Assembly: GCA_000320545.1 (NCBI GenBank)
Contig: ADNK01001859.1
Location: 38,501 to 102,500 of the forward strand
Source: Bigelowiella natans CCMP2755
Lineage: Eukaryota > Cercozoa > Chlorarachniophyceae
Direction: 5' to 3'
Length of the DNA: 64,000 nt
Shown piece by piece: positions 24,337 through 36,757 of the stretch; the stretch's first letter is position 1, and the number at the start of each line of letters is the position of its first letter. The notes under the pieces were generated by a model. It did no database searches, had not been told where the DNA came from, and saw only the letters and a program-made list of their open reading frames with translations. Both the position numbers and the translations under genes were made by a program.

Positions 24337-24983
24337 GGTGTCTAGAGGGAGGTTGAGCCTGAGGCTTTTCTCTGGATTCAAAAATTCAAATTTGGATCAT
24401 AAAATAGTTGTTTCTCTTTTTTTTTCTTGTCGTTCCTTTTAATTCCGCTGCAAAATGCAGAAAAAAGGAGGCACAGCATCCGTTCCAGCGTCCGTTTCTT
24501 TGTATCCTCCGCGGACCGCAGAACAAGTGCAGTTGTTCGCAGCTGTCGTCGTCGAATTTTGAGAAATCACTGGACTATATTTTACCCTGAGAACATCCTA
24601 TTCATGTTGCAACAAATTAAGCAATTTTTGTAATATTCTATCATAGATATTTGACGCTTAACAATTTGCCATGTGCTGACGAGATCCTCCTTGCATGAAT
24701 GAGCATCCCCCAGTCGGAACGGCACAGAACTCGCTTCGTAACACCGGAAGCAGAGTGCAGGGGGAGGAGGGCATGAATAGTTCGCATACAGCAGAGGCTT
24801 GTTCGCGGGTTCGTCTCATCTACAAAGTGATTTCACGCACTATGGCGTCGCCGTCGCTAACACCGAGTTGTTGTTGATACGTGTCCTTAGAGTCGTGGCA
24901 GTGGTGGCCAAGGACGACAGCGAGCATACGAAAGTGGAACTGGAGATGCAGGAAGAGAAGAAGAATCCTCAATTCAACCCAGG
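24337..24983. other. Divergent spacer (shared promoter region)
   Basis: About 650 bases lie between the starts of the secreted-protein gene (-) and the prolyl hydroxylase (+). A short open piece at 24895-24980 (KDDSEHTKVELEMQEEKKN) could be an upstream exon of the hydroxylase. No splice donor in phase was found, so it is left out of that model. Confidence 0.4.
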
Positions 24984-27564
24984 ATGAAGAAGCAAAAAAT
25001 AGAGAAGAAAAGACTTCAAGTCGTTTGGTATCTACTCGTATTTTGTTCCAAGCCTCACCGGCAACATCTGCTTAAAAGTTTCGTTTCTTCTGTCAGCTCC
25101 AATCCGAGGATACTTATCTGCCGAAACTTCATGAGCAAAGTTGAATGCGAAAGAATGATCCGGCTGTCTCTCCCATGCACGAAGCAGGTACCAGATGTAC
25201 TATTAGCATCATATTCAGTGATAACAATGCAAAGATGATATCTGCCCAAGGAGATTGTTGACGACGATGCATATGTTCTAATCTACAGCTACCGGGAGAC
25301 CAGAAACTTAGATGCGACCCCGGCGCTGAGGAAAACAGGGACAAGATATGCTCTGAAGATAGGGTCGGAAGACGAATTACACTAAAGTAGCTTGATTGAG
25401 CTTTCAATTGGGGTGTTTGTCGTTACATGCTTGTAGGAATTTGTTGAGACGATGGAGAGACGAATCGGCGAGCTTGTTGCCACCCCTCCACATTCCAAGG
25501 GTACTCCTAACTTGGTGGTGGAGAGTAATAGCAACAGTAGCGATGTCGAGAGACGCTTTCAACAAAAGATAGAAGAGAAGTAGAACTTACGGGAATCTTA
25601 TCGCATAGTCAAACAGATGGTGATGTCCTTATTCCATTCCCCCATTCTCTCACCACAATGCTCATCACCATCATTATCATCATCTCCCGGCGTTTTCAGA
25701 GACTCTGCTGAATGTGAACGGTACCCCCCCCGACGGCTCCTACATCAGCACAATCGAGGTCAAAAGATGTAGCACCTTCCCTACCCCTGTAAAATCTGAA
25801 AAAATATGTGCCTCCTGTTTCCCTCTTTCTTTGTTAGGATGGGAAGCTGGTTCCGCGCCCAGCAAGTGAAATGGGATGGGTGATAAATCGTCATTCACCG
25901 AGCTGAGCAAACTCACTTGCGACGATTGATGTTGTTGCGCAACGTTGTTATTTAGACCTTCGCTTTTCCTGGATCTTCAGAATTGATACCGCTCGGCCTC
26001 CACGTCGACACACACAATGGTAGTAAGTAACTACCATGTTGGACGTATTAGAGCGTCCTTCCAAGCCACCACCCGTTGTTGCTTCCAGCAGTTTGTTTCG
26101 ATATATAAACTCTCATTTGTAAATTGCTCGCCAATTTCTTCGCCAACAAATTACTGCATTTTGCAGGCAAAAGAATGCGATTCGTCACTGCTATCGTGTA
26201 CTTGACCTCTCTTTCCTATGGTAGTAGTTGAAGAAGTAGCAGTAGTAGTAGTAGTAGTAGTGAGTAGCAGTACCATATAGCTCGATCGCTTTCGAGCGAG
26301 TGGAACCGACATTTTTTCTTTTCTTTTCATGGCTGCAATAATCCTTGTCCTATCATTCATGTTGTCTTTTAGATGAGGGAGGACAGACCATATTCCCATG
26401 TGCGCTTCGCAACAGGGATACAACACCTCCCCTCAAAAGGAAGAAGAGGCCAAAGAGCGACTCGGGCGGCATCGTCCAGCCACGGGACGAAGATACAAAA
26501 GAAACCTCCTCAAGAGGAGATGACAGTAGTAGTGCGACAAGCGCGGCAAAACGGCTGATTGACCAGGGAATCATGGTTCGGATGATATAAGTTATAATAC
26601 CGTCGTCGTCTACTTGATATATTTATCTATTGTTGAAAAAAAATGCAGCATACGGCATCAGCGTTCGCTCATCACCTATTCAACAAGGAAGATCCAGAGA
26701 CGGGTGAGACGATTGTCATTCTCTGTCATGACCCTAACCATAAATACCAAATACACCTTCCTCTGAAATTCCATTGCCGCATCCTATCACCTATACCCAT
26801 CCATACTCCGTTCATTCTACCGATGATTTCCTACCTGATAGAGGGCGAGGCCATGAAACTTATCAAGCATGCGGATCAAATTATAGCACGCGCAGAGAAC
26901 GCTGATACCTCCGTGATAGCGAATCATTGCCGTCCAGACGAAGAAGAAGAAGAAGAAGAAGCACAAAGACAGCAGCAGCAAGACGGGCAGCGGCACTCGG
27001 AGAAAGACAAAAAGACTGGCCAGAATGCAAAGAATAGCAGGGAACATGGAATAATAAGAAGTCATCATCATCGCTGCGGAGAAGGAGGAGGAGCAGGACT
27101 AGTGATCAAACCAGAGAGAGGCATGCTTTGCCTCTTCTATAGCGTCGATCCGAGTAAATTAAAAGAGAAAAGAAGAGGCAGTGCCAATGATAAAGAAGGA
27201 GGAGAAGGGGGAGGAGGAGGCTGCACAGAATCGTGGCTTACTGATTACCGTTCTTGGCATGGGGGCGCAAGGGTCATGATGAAGATGCACAATGAGTCTT
27301 CTTTATTTTACCTGCGTTTTGGTCATGCACTTGATATTATTATTATTATTAATATTATTATTATTATTATCATTAGCTTTAATGATTCTCCGTTGTGCCC
27401 TCTGTCAGGTATCTCCTCAGTCTAGCACCGCCAAGTGGACCCTACAAAAATTCAAAGAGATTCCAGAGCAATATCGCGGTATGATAAGACTGCTAATTGA
27501 TGATCGATTTGTTTACGAATGGCAGTCCACACATTCAATAGCACCGATGAAATATGGTTGGTAG
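24984..27564 (+). CDS. Prolyl 4-hydroxylase-like 2-oxoglutarate/Fe(II) dioxygenase
   Basis: Exons: 24984-25187, an unresolved one near 25242-25370, 25437-25500, 25700-25758, 25838-25879, 25956-26019, 26167-26220, 26373-26575, 26649-26703, 26842-27272 and 27409-27564 (stop TAG). Family landmarks run in order: NPRILICRNFMSKVECERMI, FVETMERRIGELV, HVDTHNG (iron-binding H-x-D), RMRFVTAIVYLTSL, DEGGQTIFP, GLVIKPERGMLCLFYSVDP, WHGGAR (distal iron His) and AKWTLQKF (2-oxoglutarate-binding Lys region). It would hydroxylate proline in secreted or cytosolic substrates; a weak signal anchor (QVVWYLLVFC) may target it to the ER. Two charged, Gln/Gly-rich insertions split the fold between FP and GLVIKP. 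The expected RTS strand is not convincing in the unresolved exon, where every frame hits a stop before the next acceptor. Confidence 0.85.
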
Positions 27565-28536
27565 AATATCGTGGACTGACTTGACTTGGTGTGACGAATG
27601 TATAATCAAAGGAACATATGAGACACAATACAAATTTCTCTCGGATCGTCACGGAAATGAAAAGATTAATTGAAAAAATGATTCTAGAACTGCAGCCCGT
27701 AGCTATGCATCGCAAGTCCTTTGAGCCTTGATTATTAACTAACAACACATTAACGGGTTCGATTGACCTAATAACCCCATGTTGCGACATCATAAATGAA
27801 TATGCTATTGATTGGTTCTATCCATGGCTTGTAATGCACGTATATGCGTACATGACGTACATGCGACGCATTCGACACATAGAACCCATGCTGTAGTCGC
27901 ACGGAACAGCCATATATGCTGCCGCATGTGTGAATTGCACAATAAAATAGCTCGGATCTAGCAGTAGATATTCTCTAGTAGCGGCTATACGATGCATCTA
28001 AACATGTCATCATGCATGCTCATCTAGTCATATGGCATAAGTGCTATATCGTTAAGTTATGCTTGCCTCTTCAGCACAAGTCAGCACATATATACACAGC
28101 ATGCAAAAAAATCCATGATTCACATACGTATACATCGCAGCTGCACAACATGTGCATCAGTGATGCATCCAAGTGAGAGTGAAAGACCTAGCTCGTCGGT
28201 GCATGAGCGATATGTAAGATTTTGAAGAGAATTTTGTCCTTCTCCTACGGCTAAACTATATGTACGTCCTAGAGATCAGAAAGACTACGCAGAAGACGAT
28301 GCTGCAACAAGACATGGCATGTAGAACCAGCGTGACGAAACATGCGACCTTCCCAAGCATTCACGCTTAGTAATCATGAAAATGTTACATAACGAAAACA
28401 TGCCGTAGATTCTCATTCCGCAGCAGTACGTGGATGTTGGTCTCTTACGGCTATCACGTGCTAACACCCTTCGTCTGGTTCACGTGCTTCGGTTTCTCGA
28501 TGCATCAGTTTTATGCGATATTTATCTTTGTTGCTC
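27565..28536. other. Convergent spacer rich in short palindromes
   Basis: The spacer lies between the 3' ends of the prolyl hydroxylase and the quinone oxidoreductase. No exon was seen. From about 27830 to 28490 it is crowded with GCATG, CTAG, TACATG, GTACG and TGCAC words, including CATCATGCATGC at 28008-28019. It has almost no microsatellites. Confidence 0.6.
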
Positions 28537-28714
28537 TCACAAGTGCTGCCAAGTGAGAGCAATTTTCCCTATATGCGCATTAGATTCCTGATATATTGCA
28601 AATCAGATAATATGTGAGTAGTAGAATGTCCTGTTGTGTGGATGGATGCACAAATTGATCCAGTTATCACATGAATAAAGATCCTGAGTTGCAGCGACGA
28701 TAATCATAATAAAC

Positions 28715-28746
<32 letters not shown>

Positions 28747-29517
28747 AAGCAGTGTCATGCAGGAGTAAATGATATACCATAAGGCTGTGGGCTTTCGATG
28801 CCTCGCTCATGTCAAAGACGGTGTCAATTCTGCCCAACAAATATTGTGATGATAATCATAATCATCATCATTATCATCACAAGCATCATCATCGCCTATG
28901 GAAGACTTTCAAGCCATACCTTATCTTCATCGTTTCATCTTTAAGGAGCGGCCACACATGTTCTCTTAGCTCTGCAGCTATCGAGGCCTGATAGTAATGG
29001 TCAAGTGCTGCAGACGCTCTCTCACCGTACACATTTGTATATTTCAATGTATGAAATCGGTGTACACATAACGACGTGTCTAGGAATCATCCTGTGATAC
29101 CTTAACGGCTGAATTGCGTGCTCTTAGCGTTGAACCAGCGATCGTTAGCCGACGCCGCATTACATTTCTCATGTTGATCTTAAATATCAGAGTATGCAGA
29201 AGCAGTGATGAACAGCGAGCAAAAGCACTGTGACGCTATTGGAGCAACAACAATGGCACAACGACGAAACGCTCTCACCATTTCATGTGCTTTTTGCGTA
29301 TGTGGATGCGTCCACATCAAATTTAAGCTTGTGCTACTGCTGCTGCTACTACTACTACTACTACTACATCATCATCATCATCAGCATCATCAGCATCATC
29401 ACCTCTGAGCGAACGCCGCCTAGGGACCCTATAATCGCTAGTCTCCCCCCCACAGCAAGCACCTGAAGAACCGAAATGGAAAGAGTCATATCGTAACTGT
29501 GTGAGAAATATAAATTT

Positions 29518-29588
<71 letters not shown>

Positions 29589-30408
29589 CGTTTGTGTTGT
29601 TGTGCGGTGATTGGTAAGGCAGGATGCATGTTACTTCCAGATTCTTGGGTAGGTACGGGCCAGACACCATATCTAGTACAAGGTTAACGCCTACTCTCGC
29701 ACATAATAAAGAAAAAGAGGTGGAGGAGGAGTAGATGGTGGAGTGTCATAACGGGACAGGGAGAGGGGAAGGGGGGGGGGTATTAGGAAAATCCTTGAAA
29801 GTAATCTCCACATCGTCGATTCGCCACCTTTGCCTCCGGTCAGTTCGTTGATTCGCTCGACGAAATCCTCCGTTTTATAGTTTATAGCTTTCTTAAAGCG
29901 ACGACGTCAACGATGCAACAGACAGAACAGCATAATTGAGGGAGAAGAAGAGGCTCTCCATGCCCTCCTCTTCAACGAAGGATTGCATGCAAACGGGGTG
30001 GTGAGAAAATGGCGAGAGAGGAGAAGGGAGAAGTAGGTTGTTTGTGCATCAGTCATTCGTTGATTCATCAACCTCTGCACCGAAGTCAAGACAGGCTTTA
30101 CACTTCTCCTGGGAGCCTGTGTGTAGGATGACGATACCGTATCATCTAACCATCAACAAGGCCAAGAAGATATATCGTCGTCGTCATCATCATCACATGC
30201 TATCGAGACACACCAGCGGATGCGTAGACGGTGATGTCGAATGCCTTTGCCATCTGGATCGCCTTTATTACCACACCAATCATGCACAGAATCGTCATCA
30301 TCGGAGACAAGCCTAGCAGCCATTTTTACACAAATAGCAGCTATACGGAGGATGCTACCGGATACCAGTGCAAAAAGTCACTGTCTTGCCTCTCTCTGCT
30401 TCTTAGCT

Positions 30409-30452
<44 letters not shown>

Positions 30453-30569
30453 TCTAGGTTTGTCGTTACAGCAGCCGCTTTCACTCTACTTTCGACTTCA
30501 TTCACCAGCAATCTTTATCATCATCATCATCATCCTCATCAGCATCTTTATTATCTTCTTTTATTTTTC

Positions 30570-30608
<39 letters not shown>

Positions 30609-31995
30609 CAGACAGTACCGTAGATCCAATGCCCGAAGTGCCTCCATGGATAAGTATTGAATCACCACGTTGTAGATGCTCCCCGAAGATGTTGCTCTGT
30701 GTGTGTGGGAGGGGGGGGGGGGGTGACTATCAGTTCATATGCAAGAAATGCGTGTCGCACCACCAGCCCTAGCACGTCTCAGGAAAGTTCCTTACTTCAA
30801 TGTAATAATACCCCCTGCCCTTTGCTGTTGTTGTTGTTGTTGTTATGTATGGAGGAATGACAATACTAACAGACAACACGACCTGCTGGAAGAGGTTGTG
30901 CCACACTGTGAAGTATGTTTCGGCTACGCATCCAGCAGTGATCATCTAATCATAGGACAAGGACAACAGTAGGAGACGCGAAGAAGAAGGACTATAATGA
31001 TACCTGGAGGGAGAGCGATAATATGGAATCGGCTGCGTTGGCTAGATTGGGGCCTCCCTCCTCCCCCCCCCCCCCTCTCTCTACTTACGTTCATATTCTC
31101 CGGGATGGGCAAACACTGACCATACGGCACTGCACAGTACTCGCTATAGCCTCCTCCATTAGCTAATGCAAGTACACGAGCGCCGATCTCCAGATAGCTT
31201 GATGAGGGGGAGCTTTGAATGCTGCCTGCAAGTAGGGCATGCGAGTAGCAATTACACAGAGTTTCACAGAAGAAAACACACATACACACTACGCCAGGCC
31301 GCACCCGGAGGAACTTTATCTCCTACCGCCACAATGGTCCCTGCTACTTCAAGACCGAGGATGTCAGAGTGGCCCGGGGGGGGGGGATAGAGCCCCATGC
31401 GCTGCGTAGTAGATCATTACTCATACAAAACTCAATAGCACACCCACGAGTTTTACCGAATACAACGGCTTACTAATTTATTTTTTTGAGTAATCTTTGT
31501 GTGTGTGTGTGTTGTGTGTGTGAACGTATAAAATAAGTGTTTCGATCATGGAAAAAAGTTAATCTCCGCAACAGCTAGGATCGTTTGATTAACCTGAAGT
31601 ACATCTGGGCGATTTATGCCAGCTGCTTCAACTTTAATGAGTACTTCTTCGGGGCCAACCTGAGGGTTCGTTAGGATGCATCAAAGATCCTACAGAGTCT
31701 TCAGTGTTCCAGGAACTAAGATGGTAATTCTGCCCAGAAGCTACTGTATCAGAAAATGGGCTAGTATGCATGCATATTTATTCTATTTTACGATGATTTT
31801 CTGGTATGGGAGAGAGCAATGGCAGGTACCGGCATTCTTTTTCCACAATCTGCCGCAACTTTGTTATGACGTGCTATTACTTACAACCTTTGGAGTTGGC
31901 ACTGTGCTTGAGAGAGTAAGAGCGTCGGGGGAAGGACGCCGAGGCCTCCCTTTCTCATCGACACCCTCCGGTGGAGTCACCACAACCGCTCGCAT
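28537..31995 (-). CDS. PIG3-type NADPH:quinone oxidoreductase (zinc-free MDR family)
   Basis: Exons: 31995-31885, 31659-31594, 31401-31286, 31197-31089, (one microexon not found), 30923-30883, 30678-30619, 30262-30214, 30116-30073, 29891-29828, 29690-29635, 29462-29403, 29178-29101, 28987-28920, 28829-28778 and 28587-28537 (stop TGA). The protein starts MRAVVVTPPEGV and has VLIKVEAAGINRPDVLQR, GLEVAGTIVAVGD, ARVLALANGGGYSEYC, YFTVWHNLFQ, the nucleotide-binding LIHGGTSGIGS, NLVLDMVSGPYL, RLAIIGSLGG, RRRLTIAGSTLR, REHVWPLL, VFDMSEASKAHSLM and ESNAHIGKIAL. This is the signature set of TP53I3-like quinone oxidoreductases, with no zinc ligands. They reduce quinones with NADPH in the cytosol or mitochondria. 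The total length is one base short of frame between 31089 and 30923, so a small exon (length 3n+1) encoding the usual EAAALP is still hidden there. An in-frame ATG at 32103 would extend the N-terminus. Confidence 0.9.
29520..29585. repeat. Microsatellite (AT)n(GT)n in intron
   Basis: An AT run from about 29520 to 29550 passes into a GT run ending about 29583, inside the intron between exons 29690-29635 and 29462-29403 of the quinone oxidoreductase. Confidence 0.85.
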
Positions 31996-32703
31996 AGATT
32001 CTGGGATTGTGGTCTCAATCCTGTTTTCATAACCACAGATTTTCTTCTTAGACGTCTTATCTTTGCGTACGAATTGAGAATTCGTTGATTTTTGTGTTTT
32101 CATTACGCAGTGGAAGTAGCCAGTCTTCGTGTTTGGTTCCTTATGCCTTTAGAGACTCGATGGTGTAGTCTTTTAGGGAACGGCAACGATTTTCTAATGA
32201 TCGTCGCTGCCCTCATAATTGCGAGCCGTTTATTTTCTGTTTGTGAATACCTTAAAGCAGCAGATTCAATTCGTCAATCATGGGGGAGGGATGCGATCAA
32301 CAAGCACTCCGATCATGCTCTCGGAGCGTTAAACCTTCTTGCAGAAGAATGATCAGTTTGTGTCGGTTAGTCTCACGAACGCGAAAATGGCCAATTTAGA
32401 GTTGCGACAGTAAAATAATCGAGCAGCCATGGTATTTTAGGTCCAGAAACAGCCTCTTCGATGGAATAATTCCTCTCTTCCGAAGAGAAATGAAGAAGAA
32501 AAGAAATTAATGAGTTTGAACTAGATCTAAGACCATGCACGGGAGCAGGGAATACTGGACACGTGATACTTTCAGTATGCGGCATGGAAATCGGCATGAC
32601 GTAGCACGAATACTTCATGCATTTTGACTTATTTTATATCATCGGGAAATAACTTGCGAGCGCTCAATCAGCCAGCTTGTTCGACTCGCCACGCTTCTAA
32701 GCA
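31996..32703. other. Divergent spacer
   Basis: About 0.7 kb lies between the starts of the quinone oxidoreductase (-) and the UBZ protein (+). One open stretch (32140-32352, RLFSVCEYLKAADSIRQSW...NLLAEE) looks somewhat protein-like. I could not connect it to either gene by splice sites. Confidence 0.4.
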
Positions 32704-33169
32704 ATGACTAAGGGTGGGGGAGGGGATGATGGGAGCTCCTCGGAATCGTCGTTGTTCGAGATACTTCAACCCATGTCGAAGAAGCGACGAAAGAGGGTAT
32801 AGTTTGATTTGGGTGTAGCGTCTAATTTTTACGGCCTTTGCCATCACTTGCAGCTAATTCTTCGTCAAGCAGCTATTCTTCGACACGCTCGTGCACTTCA
32901 ACCACTTATATCCCTCTTTCGCCACCTTTCTTCCCCAACACTCGCTTAGGAGACAATAGAACTAAACAGCCCCCAGAAGACGAAAGAATCGAAGGACTAC
33001 TCGATGAGGAAGAGGAGGAGAAGCAGCAGAATCGCTGCTCCGAATACGCGGCAAAGGTAAAAATGAAAGTTCGAAAGAACCTTCAAAGGAAGGGTTGCCA
33101 ATATCATTTGGAAGAGAGACTGCAGATACACCCTTTTTCCTTTCTTGCTCACCTGCAACCATCATTGAG

Positions 33170-33203
<34 letters not shown>

Positions 33204-34770
33204 ACGCACACACATGCAAAATGCACACTCTTCCAATCAGATCATTAGAGGAGTCATTCAGAAAAAAGGAGAGCAATCTGTCGGCTGCAACAAGGAAACT
33301 ACGCGGAGCTTCTTCCACCAACACCACTGCAAGCACTTCCTCCTCCTCCTCCTCCTCTAAAACTCAACGACGGTGGTCACGACCTCCTACTCAATTCAAG
33401 CATGAAACAATAATACGGCTGCAGAAGGTTGTAATGAAGAAACTGTATGGACTCAACAAAATGTGCAAATGGTTGTATTAGCTGAAATAATGATAGAGAT
33501 GAATAATCCTCCTTTTTTTAATTCCCTTCTCCTACTTCTTCTTCTATTTTCCCTTCTTTTACCTCTTATTCTGTTTGCCTCCTGTGTCATCATTGCGTAT
33601 TGACAACGATGCCATTGATTATTTGTTTTATGCTACAAGCGAATCTCGCTGCACAAGGCGATATCAGAGAGAATAAGGAAAATACTAGGCGACAAGCAAC
33701 GAGGTAGAAGCGACAATAATGACTACGGAAAAATCGATAATCCTATGGAAGAGAAGGATTCGGAACAAGGTTATGTAGATGGCCCACGTTCCCAAGCAAA
33801 GACTGCCCAAGGAACCAATTCATACTACGAAAATGACACGGACGACGACCACGATAGTATTGAGGAGCTCGCTCTCCCTCACACGCAGATTACAGACGAA
33901 TCGTTGCCAGCTACATTGGAGGGAGGACAGGACACCGATGATGACATCGATGACGATGCTGCAGCTCAAGAGAAACATGTTTCCACAAGTGGAGACATGA
34001 ATAAAAAGAAAAGACCGTTACCAACAGCAGGGGCATCATCATCATCATCATCACCATTCCATCCCAAACGCAGAAAGAAGTCATCATCCTCATCACCATC
34101 ATCATCACTGTCATCGACACTACCGTCAATAGCAGAACCCAACCAGCACCAGCACCAGCACCAGCACCAGCACCAGCAGCAGCGTGAAAAAGAGCCGAAC
34201 CACAAATATAAAAGAGAGGGCAAAGACGGGGTTGTTTCAGATGTGAACGATAGCAGTAAGAACCCCTCCCCAAACAGGAGGATGCCAAGCACCACCGCCA
34301 TTGATGATAATGATGATGATAATGGTGGTAGTCTGGGGGCGGCTGGTGACGATGAGCGAGGATCGGAATGTTGTCCGCAAAGTAGTAGCGATATGAAGAA
34401 CAACAGCAAGAAGAAGAAGGTGAAGAAGAAAGTAGTGATCCAATACCAGAAAGCAGGAGCTGATACGGCACTAGCACAAAATAAGGAAATTATTATGAGG
34501 AGGCAACAGCAGAGTCCTCTTCAAGGAAAGATGGCCTTGCTTATAGATAGTGATAATATTGACGATGGTGATGATAATGGCCATCAGGACGATGACATAA
34601 AGAACTGCGACAAACAACTTAGAAAAGCTGAACGACGGCAAGACCAACGGCATGGGAACAAAACGGAAAAGGCGACGATGACGATGACGATGACGACGAT
34701 GCTGAATTGCATCATCTGCGACAAACAAGTTCCAGAGGATAAGGTTGTGTGTTGTTGTGACAGCTAGGAC

Positions 34771-34802
<32 letters not shown>

Positions 34803-35125
34803 GAGTAGTTCGGGGTGCATAGGAGGAGGAGGAGGAGGAGGAGGAGGAGGCTGTGAGCGATAGGAAGGGCCGTCATCATCCCCTTTCTAGGATTATTAAA
34901 GTCTTTTGATTTTTCGCTGCTGCTACTGTTGTTAATATTTGTTTATGCGTTCTATGCGTGGCAGTTTCAAGCCCACGTGACATCGTGTGTTGACCGGAAG
35001 GAGAAGCAGGACGAAGAGGTACTTTAGCAGCAACAAGGGACAACACGAACAACAAACAATGCATCCTCTTTGCGTTGGGATGATGATGATGTGCCGAGAC
35101 GATGAGTAAGGAAGAAGAGAGGAAG

Positions 35126-35170
<45 letters not shown>

Positions 35171-35842
35171 CTCATACATCATCTTTAGGCATATTTGCGT
35201 CCACACAGCTGCTATGACTTTAATGATACCTACTACTGCTGATTCTCCAGGAAGCATCTATGAGACTTGCAATGAAGCTGCAGAAAGAAGAAGAAGAAGA
35301 AGAAGAAGAAGAAAGAGAACAACGAGAACATGGAGGAGGAGGAGGAGATCGACGCAGAAGAAAAAGGAAAACAGGAGGAGCGACAGGTGCAAAATCACGA
35401 CGACAAAACAAGAACAACGGTGATAATGATCCTATTATATTTGGAGGGCGACGCCGTGGAAAAAGGAGACTTCTTCGCAATATTGGGCAGCGAAAGAAAA
35501 TGGAACAAAAAGAGGTTCTATTACGTTTCTATGGACATATGGACAAGTTATCATCAATTTATCGTCTCTGCTACATGTTTAGCCCCCCTAATCTATCGTC
35601 ATTATGTGTCGAATAAGCCGTCATTTTTACGCACAGCATGCTGTACATTTCATCAGGACGACGTTGAAGTACTGAAGGATGAATTTGCGTTTGATGGAAA
35701 GGATACCAGCGATGAGCACGATAATGCTGCTGCTACTGCCGATGAATTGAAAAAGCCTGAGGAGGAAATTTTGCACGATGACGACGAGGCGAAGGAGGGG
35801 ATCAATTTGCAATCGAAATGGCAACGATCCCAAGAGTACTGA
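32704..35842 (+). CDS. UBZ4-type zinc-finger protein, low-complexity, probably nuclear
   Basis: Exons in phase: 32854-33056, 33251-33427, 33640-34743, 34965-35018, 35251-35514 and 35657-35842 (stop TGA). A first exon from ATG 32704 (MTKGGGGDDGSSSESS) is likely, but its junction does not phase cleanly. The only recognisable domain spans two exons: CIICDKQVPEDK then FQAHVTSC, a C-x2-C...H-x3-C pattern like the Rad18-type ubiquitin-binding zinc finger (UBZ4). It is followed by EEASMRLAMKLQKEE, which resembles a ubiquitin-interacting helix. Such fingers sit in DNA-damage proteins (Rad18, SLX4, FAN1 families). The remainder is Ser-, Asp/Glu- and Lys/Arg-rich with several basic KKRK-type patches and (CAG/CAC)n-coded Gln/His at 34142-34180. 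No enzymatic domain is present, so a scaffold role in ubiquitin-linked DNA repair is inference. Confidence 0.7.
35130..35167. repeat. Microsatellite (GA)n
   Basis: A pure GA run in the intron between the zinc-finger exon (ends 35018) and the next exon (starts 35251) of the UBZ protein gene. Confidence 0.9.
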
Positions 35843-35949
35843 TAAGCTACCATGTCTAGATGTCATTGTATCCGTTGTTTTCTTGGCCCTCACTCGCGTG
35901 TGTGTGGAGAGCATAAATCTGTACTATCCATGGCTGCTGGCAGCTAGTA

Positions 35950-36027
35950 GCAGCATGTACCCGCAGCATGTACCCGCAGCATGTACCCGCAGCATGTACC
36001 CGCAGCATGTACCCGCAGCATGTACCC
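35950..36027. repeat. 13-bp minisatellite, six perfect copies
   Basis: The unit GCAGCATGTACCC is repeated six times head to tail without a mismatch, just after the 3' end of the UBZ protein gene. The unit contains the GCATG word that is frequent in the surrounding convergent spacer. The period is not a multiple of three and the tract is outside the coding model. Confidence 0.95.
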
Positions 36028-36639
36028 TTCTAGTCTATGTTACTCCGATTCCTTAATTATGTTTCACATGTGCGGCTGTGGGAAGGCGCAGGCACCGGGC
36101 GTGTGGCTACATAAATGTGGGTCTTTGCCTATCATGTGCGATGCGTCGGTAGTGGCATCGATGAGCCAGATTGAGTTTAATATAATTTTTTCTAATATAT
36201 CTCTCTGATAACCCAGCATGTTACACAGCATGTTGCAATAAGGCTAGCTAGCTAGCAGGCATGCTCCACGCAATGCAAAGTGCAACGATTCATGCTGCAC
36301 AGGCAGTATGAGAATCAAATGTGAGCAAGCAAGGCTGAAATTGGCGCATGCACACGTGCACAATTGTACTCGCGCAAAATAAGCGTTCTGCCTGCGAGCA
36401 AAGTTTTAAACTTGCGTAGACAAGGTCTATAGGTCAGAGCGCAACATGCTCCATTTGGGGATCGATTAATCTCTTCAGTTTTTGTTCAGATTGAACATAC
36501 TACTTGTCACACAACATCCATATTTGCCTGGTAACACATTCCTGATGCATTGTTTTGCATCCGAATATAAGGCTACCACTTATATCAGCACCGCAAGCAG
36601 ACCCACCATACGATAATACAAGCGTATGTCAGTTATATA
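36028..36639. other. Convergent spacer rich in short palindromes
   Basis: The spacer lies between the 3' ends of the UBZ gene and TAH18. It contains CAGCATGTTACACAGCATGTT (36215-36235), GGCTAGCTAGCTAGCAGGCATGC (36242-36264) and GGCGCATGCACACGTGCACA (36342-36361). No exon was seen. Confidence 0.6.
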
Positions 36640-36708
36640 TTAAGCCCATGTCTCTTGAACGTAACGTCTCTTTGAATCCAGCCTTGAAGAGAGATGAAAT
36701 GTAATTAA

Positions 36709-36757
<49 letters not shown>

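Noticed and set aside
28809-28991. Plus-strand His-rich frame
   Set aside because: It overlaps two certain minus-strand exons of the quinone oxidoreductase and comes from a CAT repeat.
35950-36027. CRISPR-like array
   Set aside because: The repeats are head to tail with no spacers, 13 bp long, in a eukaryotic gene end; this is a minisatellite.
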